The notes beneath the pieces were generated by a model. It was not told the DNA's origin. It ran no database searches and was given only the letters and a program-made list of their open reading frames with translations. Position numbers and translations under genes: made by a program. A stretch of 64,000 nt of DNA from Dissophora ornata (taxonomy: Eukaryota; Mortierellomycota; Mortierellomycetes; Mortierellales; Mortierellaceae): contig MU616607.1 in NCBI GenBank assembly GCA_025201705.1, forward strand, positions 20,055 through 84,054, written 5' to 3'. This document shows positions 1 to 12,479 of this stretch, one piece after another. Each line of letters opens with the position of its first letter. The stretch's first letter is position 1.

Positions 1-1225
1 TGGGACTAGAAGAGGAGGAGGGATGTTCGCGAGGTTGGAGGCGCTGAGGATGTGGAGAAAAGAGACGGATTTATCTCGCTATTTGTACCTTTTCCAGTTG
101 GTTAGATTCTCCAATCTGGTGTCAAAGGATAGCTGCGGAGAAATGGTCGCCAGCCAGGCTCTGGTGCATCCAGTGTAGCCATATGCTCCAGCTAAGGCAA
201 TGTCTGTGGGGCTAGACAAAATCATGCCGCAGTACATGCCGTGCCTTAGTGTTACACGCACTAATCAAAGCATGGTGACTGCTGTCGACTGAATTAACAA
301 TAGCTGCCGTAGACCAGCGCCGAACCGGCTATTTGCTTGAGAACTGAAGCGTCAGGAACAGCAAGAATGGCTTCTAATTCATTGAGAGAGTTCAGAGTTC
401 AATCGGCATTCGGTTAAAAAGAGAGCCTGTTTATTTTGGTTACGCAAGACCATTATAATATGGATATCGTAAAAATCACAAACCTTTCACAGGCATGGAT
501 ATAACCTTTACGATTTCCACACACGTACACAATGGCTAAACATACCGTAGTTTTGATTCCATCCAAACCGGCTTTCCATCGCCAACGAACGGTTCACGCG
601 GCGGGACCTATCGGCTCCTGGCCCGAAGCTCGTGAATAAATTATTGACGCGCAATGCGATATTTATCTTAACTGTTTATTGCCCCCGAAAGGATGCATGT
701 ATGCAATATCACGTTGTCTGATGCAGGTTAAGACACATGGCAGATCGTCAGCTCAATCTCTCCACTTTGCTCACCACTTCATCCCCGTCGCCCACTCCAC
801 ACGAAGATGTGGCAGAATGGGAAATCCTCTCATTTCTCATGAATCAATATGTTGATGGACAAGCTGCTTGTCCCTTTGTCGAGCAGAACTGTGATATCCA
901 CCAGTGACAGAGCTGGGTATATAGCCTAGCATGTCGATATGCCCATTGGTCTGTCGGTGCGAATGTGATGTATTGCGTTTCTGCTCTCCTGGAAAATATG
1001 GCAAATAACCTGATTTTGGGTTGTGGAGAAACACATGTACGCCGCCATTCCACAACTGGCGAATTTTAATGTCCGCCTGCGAGTCCCTGAAAACATCCCG
1101 TCCCATGCGCTGGTCTTATGACATATGCCTTGCATCGCACACCGTACCCCATTCCGCAACGTCAACGGGGCTGCCTGTAATCACTAATGCAATCTAGTAC
1201 ATAGGGGTTTATCGCACATCATCTT
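1..1225. repeat. Unit 1 spacer (5' flank of an off-window lipase plus conserved spacer)
   Basis: No supportable gene. Bases 1-300 are the leader and promoter of a lipase copy transcribed leftward out of the window. The core-promoter block resembling GTACAAATAGCGAG on the minus strand lies near 85. Bases 440-1225 repeat in every unit, including a block around 960-1050 that ends in a TTTCTGCTCTCC(A/T)GG stretch resembling a splice acceptor. Short frames here are conserved only because the DNA is duplicated. Confidence 0.7.
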
Positions 1226-1229
1226 CACT

Positions 1230-2030
1230 TGCATGCTTGTAGGCAGCCGTCATAGAGTAAGTACATTCCGCGCTTTTTCAAACTACCAGACGCATGACCG
1301 ATGCGCTCGACATGGTGTTCATGTTCACATGGATGGAAGCACTCAAATTGAATCCTCGGATGCATATTCTACCGGGCAGATTGAGCACAGTTCGTAGGTT
1401 GAGTTATTACTCCAATTTTTTTGGACATCCGGTTGCGTTATTACAATAATGGAGTCTGATGAAAGCGCAGGCGTTGCATGCATCATCGTCGTAAACGTCG
1501 ACATTCGGGTTGTCTTGTTAGCACCGGGTGAGCTGTCAGATTACGAGCGGCGAGACAAATCGCTGCTCCACAGCTTACCTACCCGAGCTAGGTTCACGAG
1601 GGTGTTGTTCTGGTTCTCTGGCTGGGGTTCGTGCGGGTTTCCGTCGTCGTTTGGAGAAGCATTGATTTTCCAAAGCCCGATCAGTCGTTCCTCCGTTATA
1701 CATCACCGCCGCAGGGACTAGGGTGTAGTTCTTGTCAAGAAAGAGGTGTTGTTGAGATGCGTAAATGCGGATGGGGAAGGACTTGTTGATGGTTCTCTGT
1801 TCCAGTAGATGTGCTTTCACACCGTCCATAGCATATTCTACTGCTGTCTGTTGTGGAGTTGATCGGGAGAACTTTAGGATCATGACCGCAAGGCAGAATG
1901 TTGAAAGATGGAGGTAAGCTTTTAAATCCACATGTATTCCCAGCGTTGACACTATCTCGGAGCAATGACCGTGGAGGGATGCGCAGAAAAAGGAATACTG
2001 ACTCACAGAGTTCAATGAAGAGCAACGTCA
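1230..2030 (-). pseudogene. PA-domain / RING-H2 E3 ligase remnant, unit 1
   Basis: Minus-strand remnant of the gene seen best in unit 3. The PA-like segment is open (about 1700-1960; the frame contains LEQRTINKSFPIRIYASQ and LFLDKNYTLVPAAVMY). The linker after it is frameshifted, ending in an Arg/Pro-rich false tail, and the RING-H2 segment at about 1230-1400 is badly eroded. The signal-peptide exon near 2010-2040 is partly deleted. It lies head-to-head with the acyl-CoA oxidase remnant. An intact ancestor of this kind would be a membrane ubiquitin ligase of the PA-TM-RING group (inference). Confidence 0.7.
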
Positions 2031-2109
2031 ACCCAGCACCATCATTGGTGGCAAAGAGAATTTAAAATTGGTGCAAATTCAAAACAGCTGCCTACATCCA
2101 CAGGTAAAC

Positions 2110-3611
2110 ATTCTTGTGTAACCGCAACCAAGTGGTGGATTAGTGGGCAACTCACACGGCCACACACTGCGTTGTCTTTGCACAGCTCATTGTCCGCAAC
2201 TAGTGTAACGGAACAAAGTCTTTTATCGCTCAGGTCCGTAACACTCATACCTACAACTTGATGCACAGTGTCAACATTGGCGATGTCGGAAAGAATAAGG
2301 GCCGCGACGGCATTGATAGCGGCTGGATCCAGTTCACAAACGTCCGCATTCCCCGTACCAATATGCTGATGAAGCACACCAAGGTTTCGCGTACTGGCGA
2401 GGTAAAGGAACCTGCCGTGGCCCAGTTGACCTATGGCGTTCCGATTCAGGGCCATGTTGCTATGGTTGTTGACTCGGGCAACATTGCCAAGAAGGCTGTC
2501 GCGATCACAGGTCGCTATGCTGCCAGTTCTCTTCCAACCCTTATGAAGTTCAAGAGACCAAACTGATTGGCTATGCCATCCGCCAGTACCGCCTCATGCC
2601 ACTCTCAGCCCAGGCATATGCTTTCCACCCTGCGGGTGTCGAGACCAACAAGTTATACGAGAAACTCATGGACAAGCTCGAGTCGACTCATCCTGATGAC
2701 GCTTCAACGGATGCAGTGATTGATAGACTCATGCTACCTCGGCTGGATTGAAAGCTTTCCGCACTTGGTCAACGTTGAATGCCATCGAGGCCTGTCGCCA
2801 AACTCTCGGTGGTCATGGATACTCTGCTTGCACTGACCTCTCCACCACCTACAACGATTTTGCTGTCCACACCTGGGATGGAGACAATACCATTCTGACT
2901 CTCCAATCAGGATGTTATCTCGTCAATCGCTACCGTGAGGCACTCGCCGGAAAGACGACTAAAAGGAGTCGATCACCTCAACAATCTCGACACACTTCTC
3001 ATTCAAATATGTGCAGTCAAGACTCTCGAGGAGATCTTAGACTTTGATGTTATCCAGCAAGTTTGGGGTGTTGGCGCTGCCAAATTTTTCAAGAAACCTG
3101 AGGTGACTCTAGTGTATCGCTGAAGCAGGGTATGAACCCTGAGGTTGCATACGAGGAGTGCTCTCAGGCGCGTCTGACTGCCTCGAAGATTCATGCTTCC
3201 GGTTGCGTTCTCCGTCGTTTTGCTCAGGCCACCAAGAGTGCCTCCGAGGGTCTCCGCCCTGTCTTGAACAAGATTTGCCTGCTTTACGGTCTCTACTCGA
3301 TCGAGCAAAACTCTTGGTTCTTCCTGAAGTACCGCTGTTTCACACCTTCACAAATAGACTTTGTTCGTTCTTAGGTCAATGTCCTCTGCAATGATGTCCG
3401 TTAATAGTACATTCCGTTGATCGATGCATTCAATTATTTCGATTACATGATCAACTCGACCTTGGGAGTGTATGATGGAAACGCGTACGAGAAATACTTT
3501 GATCAGGCCAAGGGACAGGACCCTATTTGCCAGCCACACACATACTTGACATTGATTCAGTCGCTTCTCCGCAGCGACATTAAGGATGATGGCAACGATG
3601 ACGATGAGTAG
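2110..3611 (+). pseudogene. Peroxisomal acyl-CoA oxidase remnant, unit 1
   Basis: Plus-strand fragments of an acyl-CoA oxidase, the FAD enzyme of the first step of peroxisomal beta-oxidation. Recognisable pieces are TKWW, then GRDGIDSGWIQFTNVRIPRT, LMKHTKVSRTGEV, the central helical part (GGHGYSA, the FAD-region segment) and a C-terminal LTLIQSLL ending in an acidic tail and TAG at 3609-3611. The frame is broken several times, for example by the TAG in the VRS*VNVL segment near 3373. The N-terminal quarter expected of the family is absent: homology begins just beyond the RING gene's start. At 3225-3227 this unit still has CAG where units 3-5 have TAG, so its sequence is ancestral at that site. 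Confidence 0.85.
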
Positions 3612-3901
3612 AGATATTATAGTGTACCGAGAGCTTAGAAAGCACATACACACTCATTGGAAATCAATATAAAACTCAAAAGCGACATGTCAATCGTGTC
3701 AACGATTTATTTTGCTCTTGAAGAATAACATAATACATCAAGAAGATAAGAGGATGTCCTGCATAACACCTGTCTCTTAGCAGGTATGTAAATGTAGAGG
3801 CACATTGTCATGGATCGAACCAAGCGTGCAACGCGGGAATGAAACAGGGTGGTGGACGATTGGATCATAGGGTATGCGTTACAGTGAGGTGTGCCAAATC
3901 A

Positions 3902-4979
3902 CTACAAACTTATGAGAGACGAGCAGTTAGCTGTTTTTGCATTCGAGGGGTCGAGCTGGTTGAGAACGAACCGAAGAACCACGATGGAGTTGATCATAGT
4001 CACTAAATGTAGAGCCGTGCGAGAATGTTTAGTTTAAAGCGTATGGTACAAATCAACGAGGTATAAGATAGGGAACTTCTGGTTGGAAGTCTTACAATGT
4101 TCGTTCAAGGAAAGGGAGCAGAGGTCCTGGAGCACAACATTGGTGACACCAGTGTCGTTCTGGAAGCAGGTCGTGTAAGGGGTAACAACTTCGTCGTATC
4201 TATCATTCACCGTACCAAGACAGGAGACAATGGTTAGCGTGATAAACAAGGGCCGCATCGCTCTACTTCAATATAAATCCGAATTATGCTTACTTGGTGG
4301 CAATGTTCGAGAAAATGACACCAGGGGCTGTATCGCCTCCGGCGTTCAACTTGGTCATGAATGTCGAGCCAGACACCATCTCGGTGAACGATGGGGCAAA
4401 CAAGTTAAAGAACGCCGCCAAAGGTGAAAAGATGCCCCATGCTTTGGTCAACGTCGTGAGCGAGTCCAAAGTGGTACCACGGGTGACCGGCGAGATGCCG
4501 ATGTGTCGGTAAACCTTGCCGGCACCGTCCAAGTACTTCATCCAATATCTAGCAAGAATGCCGCCTTGGGAATGGCCAACGATATCGACTTGCGTCACAT
4601 TCATCTTGGCCAGGACATTGTCAGCGAAGGTAGCTAATTCTTGGGCGGAATGCTCGACGGAAGCCAGACCGCCAACGCCAGGGAGGCTGTATATGCCGTA
4701 GGTAAGTCCAAAAACACAGTAACCGTTTTTGATGAATACAGGTGCGAATGTCCACCACGAGTCGACGGTGAGTAGGGTGGAATGAACCAAGATCAAAGGA
4801 CGCGGGTGGGCGGCAGTCAGCTTGCAGTTGTAGTTGTTGATGCCGGAAATCGCACGCTTTTGAAGACCAGTAACTGGAGAATCGGTGCTCACAGGTAGAG
4901 CAGCAACTTGGACAACCGAAAGAGCCACGAGAATAGCGGCAGATGCGGCGCCCAGAACTGAGGAGATGGCAAACTTCAT
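3902..4979 (-). CDS. Secreted class-2 lipase, copy A (3 exons)
   Basis: Exons 4979-4294, 4199-4096 and 4002-3902 join to give 296 aa. Both introns are GT-AG (donors GTAAGC and GTAAGA, branch-like CTAAC before the first acceptor). Residues 1-28 form a signal peptide. A Lys-Arg pair near residue 41 could be a Kex2 propeptide site. The oxyanion region RPLILVHSTLLTVDSWW is followed by GHSQGG (nucleophile Ser), YDEVVTPY (acid Asp, exon 2) and LNEH (catalytic His at the exon 2/3 junction). This is the pattern of Lipase_2 alpha/beta hydrolases (Streptomyces LipA-like), which hydrolyse extracellular acyl esters. It is one residue shorter than copies B-E in the loop after GLTYG. Confidence 0.9.
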
Positions 4980-4989
4980 TTCGATGGAG

Positions 4990-6400
4990 TGTTTCGTATA
5001 TCCGTAAAGGAAGTGGAGGGTGCTGTAGTTAGTAGCTGGTGAAAGTAGAAGGAGAGGAGGGATGATCGCGAGGTTGGAGAAGCTGAGGATATGGAGAAAA
5101 GAGACGGATTTATATCGCTATTTGTACCTTTTCCAGTTGGTCGTTTTCTTCAATCTTGCTGACCAAGGGTAGCTACAGAGAAATGCTAGGCAACCGGAGT
5201 CTGGCACATTCAGCGCAACCCTACGCTCCAGCTAAAGGCTATTGTTTTTGGATGTTATGAGCTGTTGTTGACCTACGCCGATTATTTGTTGTTGGACTTA
5301 GCTTAATGCCAGGAAGAGTTTGTGTTCAGGAGAAGAGAAATGTGCATTACGCAGGGCCCAATAAGAACGGTCTGTTTGTTTGCCTTCTTGATCGGCAAGA
5401 ATGGCAGCAAAGTACTTCTGGCGCGACATTCCCGAAAGAGGCGGAGACTACGATTGTGCCGTCGGAGATAGTCCAAGAGCGTCTTTATTTTGGTTACACA
5501 AGACCATAACAATATGAAAAATACAAACCCTCCACATGCATGGAGATAGCTTTTGCGTTCTCCACACAAGCAAATAATGAGATACTCTGCGGAGCTCGAT
5601 AATTCTTCCTCGTGCCAGTGTTTTGATTCAATGGAATCCCTAACAAAATGGCTTATATCACCGACGAATGGTTCGTACTGGAGGGTCTCCCGGAGCCTGG
5701 CCCGAAGCTCGTGAATAAATTATTGACGCGCTATCCGATATATATTTTGACTATTTTGACTGTTTATTGCCACTGCAAGGATGCATATATGCAATATCGC
5801 GCAGTCTGATGCGGGTTCAGATGCATGGCGGATCATCAACTCAATCCCTCCACTTTGCTCACCACTTTTTGTTCCTCGCCCACTCCACAGGCAGAATAGG
5901 AAATTCTCTCATTTCTCATAAGTAACACGTCGATGGATGAGCTGGTTGCCTTTGTTGAGAAGAATTGTAATTCTCCCCAGCGACAGAGCCGGGTATATGG
6001 CCTGGCGTGTCTGCATGTCTGTTAGCACGTTGGCGTGAATGTGATGTATTGCGTTTCTGCTCCAGGAAAATATGGCGAATACATGTGCTTCCCCACAATC
6101 CACAAACAGGGTTGAAATAAGAGCACCGTGTCCATGTTCACCGCAAACGCCAAATGTTTTTTTTCCCAACACTTGTGGGAAGCAGTGTGGCCACAATGTA
6201 TTTCGTCGTTCACTAATTTTAATGTCCGCCTTCGCGTCCCTGAAAACATTCCATCCCATGCGCTGGTCTTATGATATATGCCTTGCTTCAATGCTCATTA
6301 ATGCATCTGTAAACCGTGCCCTATTCCGCGTCTCCGACGGCGTTGCTTATAAGCACTAATACAATCCAGTTCGTGGGGTGTTATCGCATATTATCTTTAC
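4990..6400. repeat. Unit 2 spacer
   Basis: Lipase A leader and promoter (4980-5160) followed by the conserved spacer. No gene is supported: frames present here reappear in other units only with frameshifts. The minus-strand TATA position reads ACAAATAG near 5125-5135. Confidence 0.65.
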
Positions 6401-6404
6401 TCGC

Positions 6405-7190
6405 ATGCCTGTGGGCAACCGTCATAGAGCAAGTACATTCCGCGCTGTTTCAAACTGCCAGACGCATGACCGATGCGCTCGACATGGCATTCATGCTCAC
6501 ACGGGAGCACTCGAACCGAATCCTTGGCCGCATATTCTACCAAGCAGAATGAGCACAGTTCTTAGATTGGGTTATTGCCCCAAGATTTTTGAATCTGATG
6601 AAAGCGCAGGTGGTGTTTGCATCGCCGCCGTAAACGTTGACATTCGGGTTGTCTCGTTAGCGCCGGGTGAACTGTCAGATGACAAATCGCGAGACGAATC
6701 ACGGCTTCACAGCCTTCCCGTCCGAGTCAGGTTCATGAGGGTATTGTTATGGTTCTCTGGCTGAGGTTTGTGCAGTTTTCCGTCTTCGTTCGGAGAGTCA
6801 TTGATTTTTCCGAAGCCCGATCAGTCGTTCCTCCGTTATACATCACTGCCGCAGGGACCAGGGTGTCGTTCTTGTCAGGAAAGTGGCGTTGTTGAGAGGG
6901 TAAATTCAGATGGGGGAGGACTTACTGGTGACTCTCCGTTCTAGTACGCGTGCTTTCTCACTGCCCATAGCATATTCTACTGTTGTCTATGGCCGCAAGA
7001 CAGCATGTTTAAAGATGGAGCTGGGCTTGTCAATCAACACGTATTCCCAGCGTTAATACTATCTCAGAGCAATGACCGCGGAAGGATGTTCAGAAAAAGT
7101 AATACCGACTTACAGAGTCCAATAAAGAGCAACATCAACCCGCCAATAGACATCCTCGTTGAGATCGAGGCAGAGTTCTATTGAGAGCGA
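6405..7190 (-). pseudogene. PA/RING-H2 E3 ligase remnant, unit 2
   Basis: Same gene as in unit 3. The signal-peptide exon is at about 7115-7190, and its ATG has become ATA. The PA-like part near 6830-7000 has internal deletions and the linker and RING-H2 parts (6405-6760) are frameshifted. Only the plus-strand antisense is open over long stretches, which is not evidence of coding. Confidence 0.65.
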
Positions 7191-7254
7191 AGTTGGTGGC
7201 AAAAAAAATTTAAAAGTTGGTGAAATTCAAAACAGGCAGCATTTGAAGTGCCCA

Positions 7255-8804
7255 CATCCACAGGTGAACATTCCTGTGTAACCGTAACCAAGTGATGGAT
7301 TGGAGGCCAGCTCATACGTTCACACACTGCGTTGCCTTTGCACAGCACATTGTTCGCGGCAAGTGTAACGGAACAAAGTCTTTTGTCGCTCAGGTCCATA
7401 ACACTCATACCTACAACATGATGCACAGTGTCAACATTGGCGATATCGGAAAGAAGATGGGTCGCGACGGTATTGATGGCTGGATGTAGTTCACAAACAT
7501 CCGCATTCGTACTAACATGTTCACGAGATATACCGAGTTTTCACGTACTGGCGAGGTTAGGGGGCTCCCCGTGGCCCAGTTAACCTATGGCGCTCCGATT
7601 AAGGGCCATGTTGCTATGGTTTTTGACTAGGTCAACATTGTCAAGAAGGCTGTCATGATCGCAGGTCGCTATGCTGCCAGTTCTATTCCTACCCGCATGA
7701 CGTTCAAAAGTCCAAGCTGATTGACTACGCAATCCACCAGTACCGCCGTATACCACTCTTGGCCCAGGCATTTGCCCCTCGCGGGTGTTGAAACCAACAA
7801 GTTGTACGAGGAACTCATGGATAAGCTCGAGTCGACTCAGCCTGACGACGCTTCGATGGGTGCAGTGATTGATACCCTCAAAAAAACTCATGATACCTCG
7901 GCTGAATTGGAAGCTTTTTGGGCCTGGTCGACGTGGAACGTCATCGAGGTCATTCGCCAGACTCTTAGCGGTCATAGTTATTTTGCACACACTGGTCTCT
8001 CCACCACCTACAACGAATTTTCTGTCCACTGCACCTGGGATGGAGACAATACTTTCTGACTCCCTAACCCGAACGTTATCTCGTCAATTGCTACAATGAG
8101 GCACTCTCCGGGAAGACTAAACTAGAAGGAGTTGATCACCTCTACAATCTCGACACACTCCTAACCCGAGGATGTGCGGTCAAGACTCTCGAGGAGATCC
8201 TGGACATTCATGTTATCCAGCAAGTTTGGGGTGTCGTCACTGTCAACGTTGTCACGGAAGCTGAGATGGCTTCAGTGTATCGCTGAAGCAAGGTATGAAC
8301 TCTGAGGTCGCATAGGAGGAGCGCTCTCAGACTCGTCTTGTAGTCGCGAAGATCTATTCTTTCGGTTACGTCTTCCGTCGTTTCACTCAGGCTGTTGAGA
8401 GTGCCTCCGAGGGTTTCCGCCCTGTCTTGACAAAGATTTTCCCCCTTTGCGGATCCTACTTCACTGATAAAAACTCTGGGGTTTTCCTTTAGTACCGCTG
8501 CTTCACACCTTCGCAGATGGACCTTGTTCGTTCTCAGGTCAATGTTCTCTGCCGCGATTTCCGTCAGGAGTACATTCCGTTGATTGATGCGTTCAATTGT
8601 CCCGATTACATGTTCAACTCGCCCTTGGGAGTGTATGATGGAAAATACGAAAAGTACCTTGATCAATTCAAGAGGCAGAACATTGTTGGCCAGCCACACC
8701 TATACTTGACCTTGATTCAGTCGCTTCTCCATCGCGACATTGAGAATGATGAAACTCTCGAAGATGATGGCGAGTGGAGATATTGTAGTGCACCGAGAGC
8801 TTAG
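7255..8804 (+). pseudogene. Acyl-CoA oxidase remnant, unit 2
   Basis: Fragments in order: THCVAFAQHIVRGKCNGTKS, NIGDIGKKMGRDGIDG, the KLYEELMDKLESTQPDDAS helix segment (7795-7860), LSTTYNEFSVHCTWDGDNT, and a C-terminal frame (8517-8804) with YLTLIQSLLHRDIEN. TAG codons interrupt it at IDGWM*FTN (about 7487-7489) and elsewhere, and a frameshift follows CTWDGDNT. The N-terminal part is missing as in the other units. The site that is TAG in units 3-5 is still CAG here (8388-8390). Confidence 0.85.
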
Positions 8805-9090
8805 AAAGAACATATCCGCTCGTTAGGACATCAATACGACACTCCAAAGCGACATGTCCATAGTTCGTGTCAACGATTTATTTTGAGCATTAAGACATAA
8901 TACAATATATTAAAAAGACAAGAGGATGTCCTGCATCACACCTGTCTCTTAGAAAGTCTGTACATGTAGAGTCACATTGCGATGGATCTACTAAGGGGGG
9001 TGGATCAAACCAAGCGTGCAACGCGAGGATGAAACAGGATGATTGACTCTAGGACCATAGGTATGTGTTACAGTGCGGTGTTTGAATTCT

Positions 9091-10172
9091 CTACGCACTT
9101 ATGAGGTTCAGGCAGTTAACTGTCTTTGCATTCGAGGGGTCAAGCTGGTTGAGAACGAATCGAAGAACCACGAAGGAGTTGACCATGGTCACTAAATGTA
9201 CAGCCGTGGGAGAATGGTTTAGTTTAACGCATATAGGACAGATCAACGAGACATAAGATAGGGAACTTCTGGGTGAAAGTCTTACAATGTTCGTTCAAGG
9301 AAAGGATGCAGAGGTTTTGAAGCACAACATTGGTGACGCCAGTGTCTTCCTGGAAGCAGGTAGTGTAAGGGGTGACAACCTCGTCGTATCTATCATTCAC
9401 CATACCAGGACAGGAAACAATGGTTAGCATGATAAACAAGAGCAACAGCGCTCTACTTCAATATATATCCAAACTATGCTTACTTGGTGGCAATGTTTGA
9501 GAAAATGACACCAGAGGCTGTATCGCCTCCGTCGTTCAACTCGGTCATGAATGTCGAGCCGGACACCATCTCGGGGAATGATGGGGCAATTACGTTAAAG
9601 AACGCCGACAAGGGTGCAAAGACGCCCCATGCTTTGGCCCATGTCGCGAGCGAGTCCAGCGTGGTGCCATGGGTGATCGGCGAGATACCGATGTGTCGGT
9701 AAACCTTGCCGGCACCGTCCAAGTACTTCATCCAATATCTAGCAAGAATGCCGCCTTGGGAATGGCCAACAATATCGACCTGCGTCACATTCATCTTGGC
9801 CAGGACATTATCAGCGAAGGTAGCCAATTCTTGGGCGGAGGACTCGACGGAAGCCAGACCACCAAAGCCAGGGATGGTGGGGTATAAGCCGTAGGTGAGT
9901 CCAAAGACACAGTAGCCGTTTTTGATGAGTACAGGTGCGAATTCCCACCACGAATCGACGGTAAGCAGGGTGGAATGGACCAGGATCAAAGGACGCGGGT
10001 GGGCGGCAGTCAGCTTGCAGTTGTAGTTGTTGATGCCGGAAATGGTGCGCTTTTGAAGACCAGTAGCTGGTGAATCGGCGCTCATAGGGAGAGCAGCAAC
10101 TTGGACAACCGAAAGGGCCACGAGAATAGCGGCAGATGCAGCGCTCAAGACCGAGGAGATGGCAAACTTCAT
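9091..10172 (-). CDS. Secreted class-2 lipase, copy B (3 exons)
   Basis: Exons 10172-9484, 9389-9286 and 9191-9091 give 297 aa. Signal peptide residues 1-28, Lys41-Arg42 possible Kex2 site, NVT glycosylation sequon at Asn128, nucleophile Ser138 in GHSQGG, acid Asp232 in YDEVVTPY and His264 in LNEH. Exon phases are identical to copy A. Exon 2 carries Glu-Asp (FQEDTG) where copy A has Asn-Asp. Extracellular lipase/esterase by family; substrate range cannot be read from sequence. The intact frame contrasts with the two broken genes in the same unit. Confidence 0.9.
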
Positions 10173-10184
10173 TTTAATGGAGTG

Positions 10185-11565
10185 TTTCGTATATCCGTAA
10201 AGGAAGTGGAGGGTGCTGTAGTTTGTGGCTGGTAGGAGTAGAAGAGGAGGAGGGATGATCGCGAGGTTGGAGAAGCTGAGGATGTGGAGAAAAGAGACGG
10301 ATTTATCTCGCTATTTGTACCTTTTCCAGTCGGTCGTTTTCTCCAAGCTTGGTATCCAAGGGTAGCTTCAGAGAATCGATCGGCAACCGGTTCTGGTGCA
10401 TTCGGTGTAACCCTAAACTCCAGCTAAGGGCTGTTGTCTGTTGGGAGATATGAGCTGTTGTTGACCAACGCCGATTATTTGTTGTTGAACTTAACTTAAT
10501 GCCAGGAAGAGTTTGCGTTCAGAAGAAAAATGTGCACTCCGCAGGGCCCAATAAGAACGGTCCATCTTTTTCCCTTCTTGTTCGGCAAAAAGGACAACAA
10601 AGTACTTCTCGCGCGACATTCCAGGAAGAAGTAGAGACCACGATTGCACCATCGGAGAAAGTTCAAGGTCCTCTTTATTTTGGGTTGCACAAGACCATAA
10701 CAATATGGATATCGTAAAAAATACAAACCCTCCACATGCATGGAGATAGCTTTTGCGTTCTCCACACACGCAAACATTGAGATATTCTGCGGAGCTCGAT
10801 ACTTCTTCCTCGTGCCAGTGTTTTGATTCAATTGAATCCCCTATCAATGCGGTTTATATCACCAACGAATGGTTCGCACTGGAGGGCCACTTGGCGCCTG
10901 GCCCGAAGCTCTTGAATAAATTATTGACGCGCTATCCGATATTTATTTTGACTATTTTGACTGTTTATTGCCTGCAAGGATGCATGCATGCAATATTGCG
11001 TCGTCTGATGCAGGTTCAGACGCATGGCGGATCATCAACTCAATCCCTCCACTTTGCTCACCACTTCATTCACGTCGCCCGCTCCACACGAAGATGTGGC
11101 AGGATAGGAAATTCTCTCATTTCTCATAGGCAATACGTTGATGGACAAGCTGATCACCTTTGTTAATCAGAACTGTAATTCTCACCAGTGACGGGGCTGG
11201 GTATATGGTCTGCTGTGTTGGCATGTCTGTTAGCATGTTAGCGCGAATGTGATGAATTGCGTTTCTGCTTCAGGAAAATATGGCGAATACATGTGCTTCT
11301 CCACAATCCACAAACAGGGTCACGCCAAATGTTTTTTTTCCAACACTTGTGGGTCAGCAGTGCCGTCGTGCCGTCACAATGTATTTCGTCGTTCACAAAT
11401 TTTAATGTCCGCCTTCGCGTCCCTGAAAACATCCCATGCGCTGGTAATATGATGTATGCCTTGCATCAATGCTCATTAATGCATCTGCACACCGTGCCCC
11501 ATTCCACAGCGTCGAATTGCCTTTATTCATTAATGCAATTCAGTTCATGTGGTTTTGTCAGATGT
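10185..11565. repeat. Unit 3 spacer
   Basis: Lipase B leader and promoter, then the conserved spacer, closely matching unit 2 (for example the 10490-10860 block matches 5295-5650). No gene supported. Confidence 0.65.
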
Positions 11566-11570
11566 TATCT

Positions 11571-12421
11571 TCACTCGCATGCTTGTAGGTAACGATCATA
11601 GAGCAAGTACATTCGGCACTGTTCAACACTGTCGGACGCATGACCGATGCACTCGGCATAGTCTTCATGTTCACATGGGAGTGCTCGAATTGAATCCTCG
11701 TTCACATATTCTGCCAGGCAGATTGAGCACAGTTCTTGGGTTGAGTTATTACCCCAGGATTCATGGACATCCGGTCGCGTTGTTACAATATTGGGGTTTG
11801 ATGAAAGCGCAAGAGTTATTTTCATCACCGTCATCGTAAACGTCGACATTGAGACTATCTTATTAGCACTGAGTGAGCTGTTAGATGACGAGCAGCGCGA
11901 TGAATCGCGGCTCCAAAGCCTTCCTGTCCTAGCCCGATTCATGACGGCGTTTTTCTGGTTCACTGGCTGGGGTTCGTACAGTTCTCTTTCTTCATTTGGA
12001 GAATCATTGATTTCTTTCAAAGCCTGATCAGTTATCCCTCCGTCATAAGTCGCCGTCGTAGTGACTAGGGCGTGGTTCTTGTCAAGAAAGAGGTGTTGTT
12101 GAGAGGGCTAGATGCGGATGGGGAAGGACTTATTGACGGTTCTCTGTTCTAGGATGAGTACTTTCTCATGGTCCATAGCATATTCTACTGATGTTTGTTG
12201 TGGAGTTGTTTGGAAGAATCTTAGGATCATGTCTGCAAGACAGCCTATTGAAAGATGGAAGTAGGCTTGTCAGCCAGCATGCATTACCTGCGTTGATGCT
12301 ATCTCGGAGCAAAGAGTCAGAAAGGATGTGCGAATAAAGGAGTAACTACTTATAGTCCAATCAAGAGCAACATCAATCCGCCAATAGCCAGCACCCTCAT
12401 TACGCTCGAGGCAGAGTTCAT
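11571..12421 (-). pseudogene. PA/RING-H2 E3 ligase remnant, unit 3 (best preserved)
   Basis: The start ATG at 12421 opens a signal-anchor peptide ending VLAIGGLMLLLIGL. An intron-like stretch follows, then the PA-like segment in fragments, then one long frame (12020-11571) through a Ser-rich linker to a RING-H2-like motif. That motif reads CSICLAEY ... LPCEHEDY ... ECIG ... QCRMY. Zinc ligands are lost: the second His of the HxxH pair is Tyr and the final CPxC has become CRMY. The family is a membrane-bound PA-TM-RING ubiquitin ligase (inference from domain order). It is classed as a pseudogene because of the ligand loss and frame breaks upstream. It sits back-to-back with the acyl-CoA oxidase remnant, with less than 100 bp between. 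Confidence 0.72.
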
Positions 12422-12479
12422 TGCGAGCGAGGTTGGTGGCAAAGAGAATTTACAAGAGCAACTACATATAATGTGCCCG

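Noticed and set aside
837..1165. Minus-strand frames in each spacer (e.g. the GEAHVFAIFSW-type peptide)
   Set aside because: The frame shifts from copy to copy, there is no recognised domain, and similarity is explained by duplication.
4294..4701. Plus-strand frames overlapping each lipase (72- and 64-codon types, repeated in all copies)
   Set aside because: They are antisense shadows of lipase exon 1. Their conservation follows from the lipase's own codon constraint.
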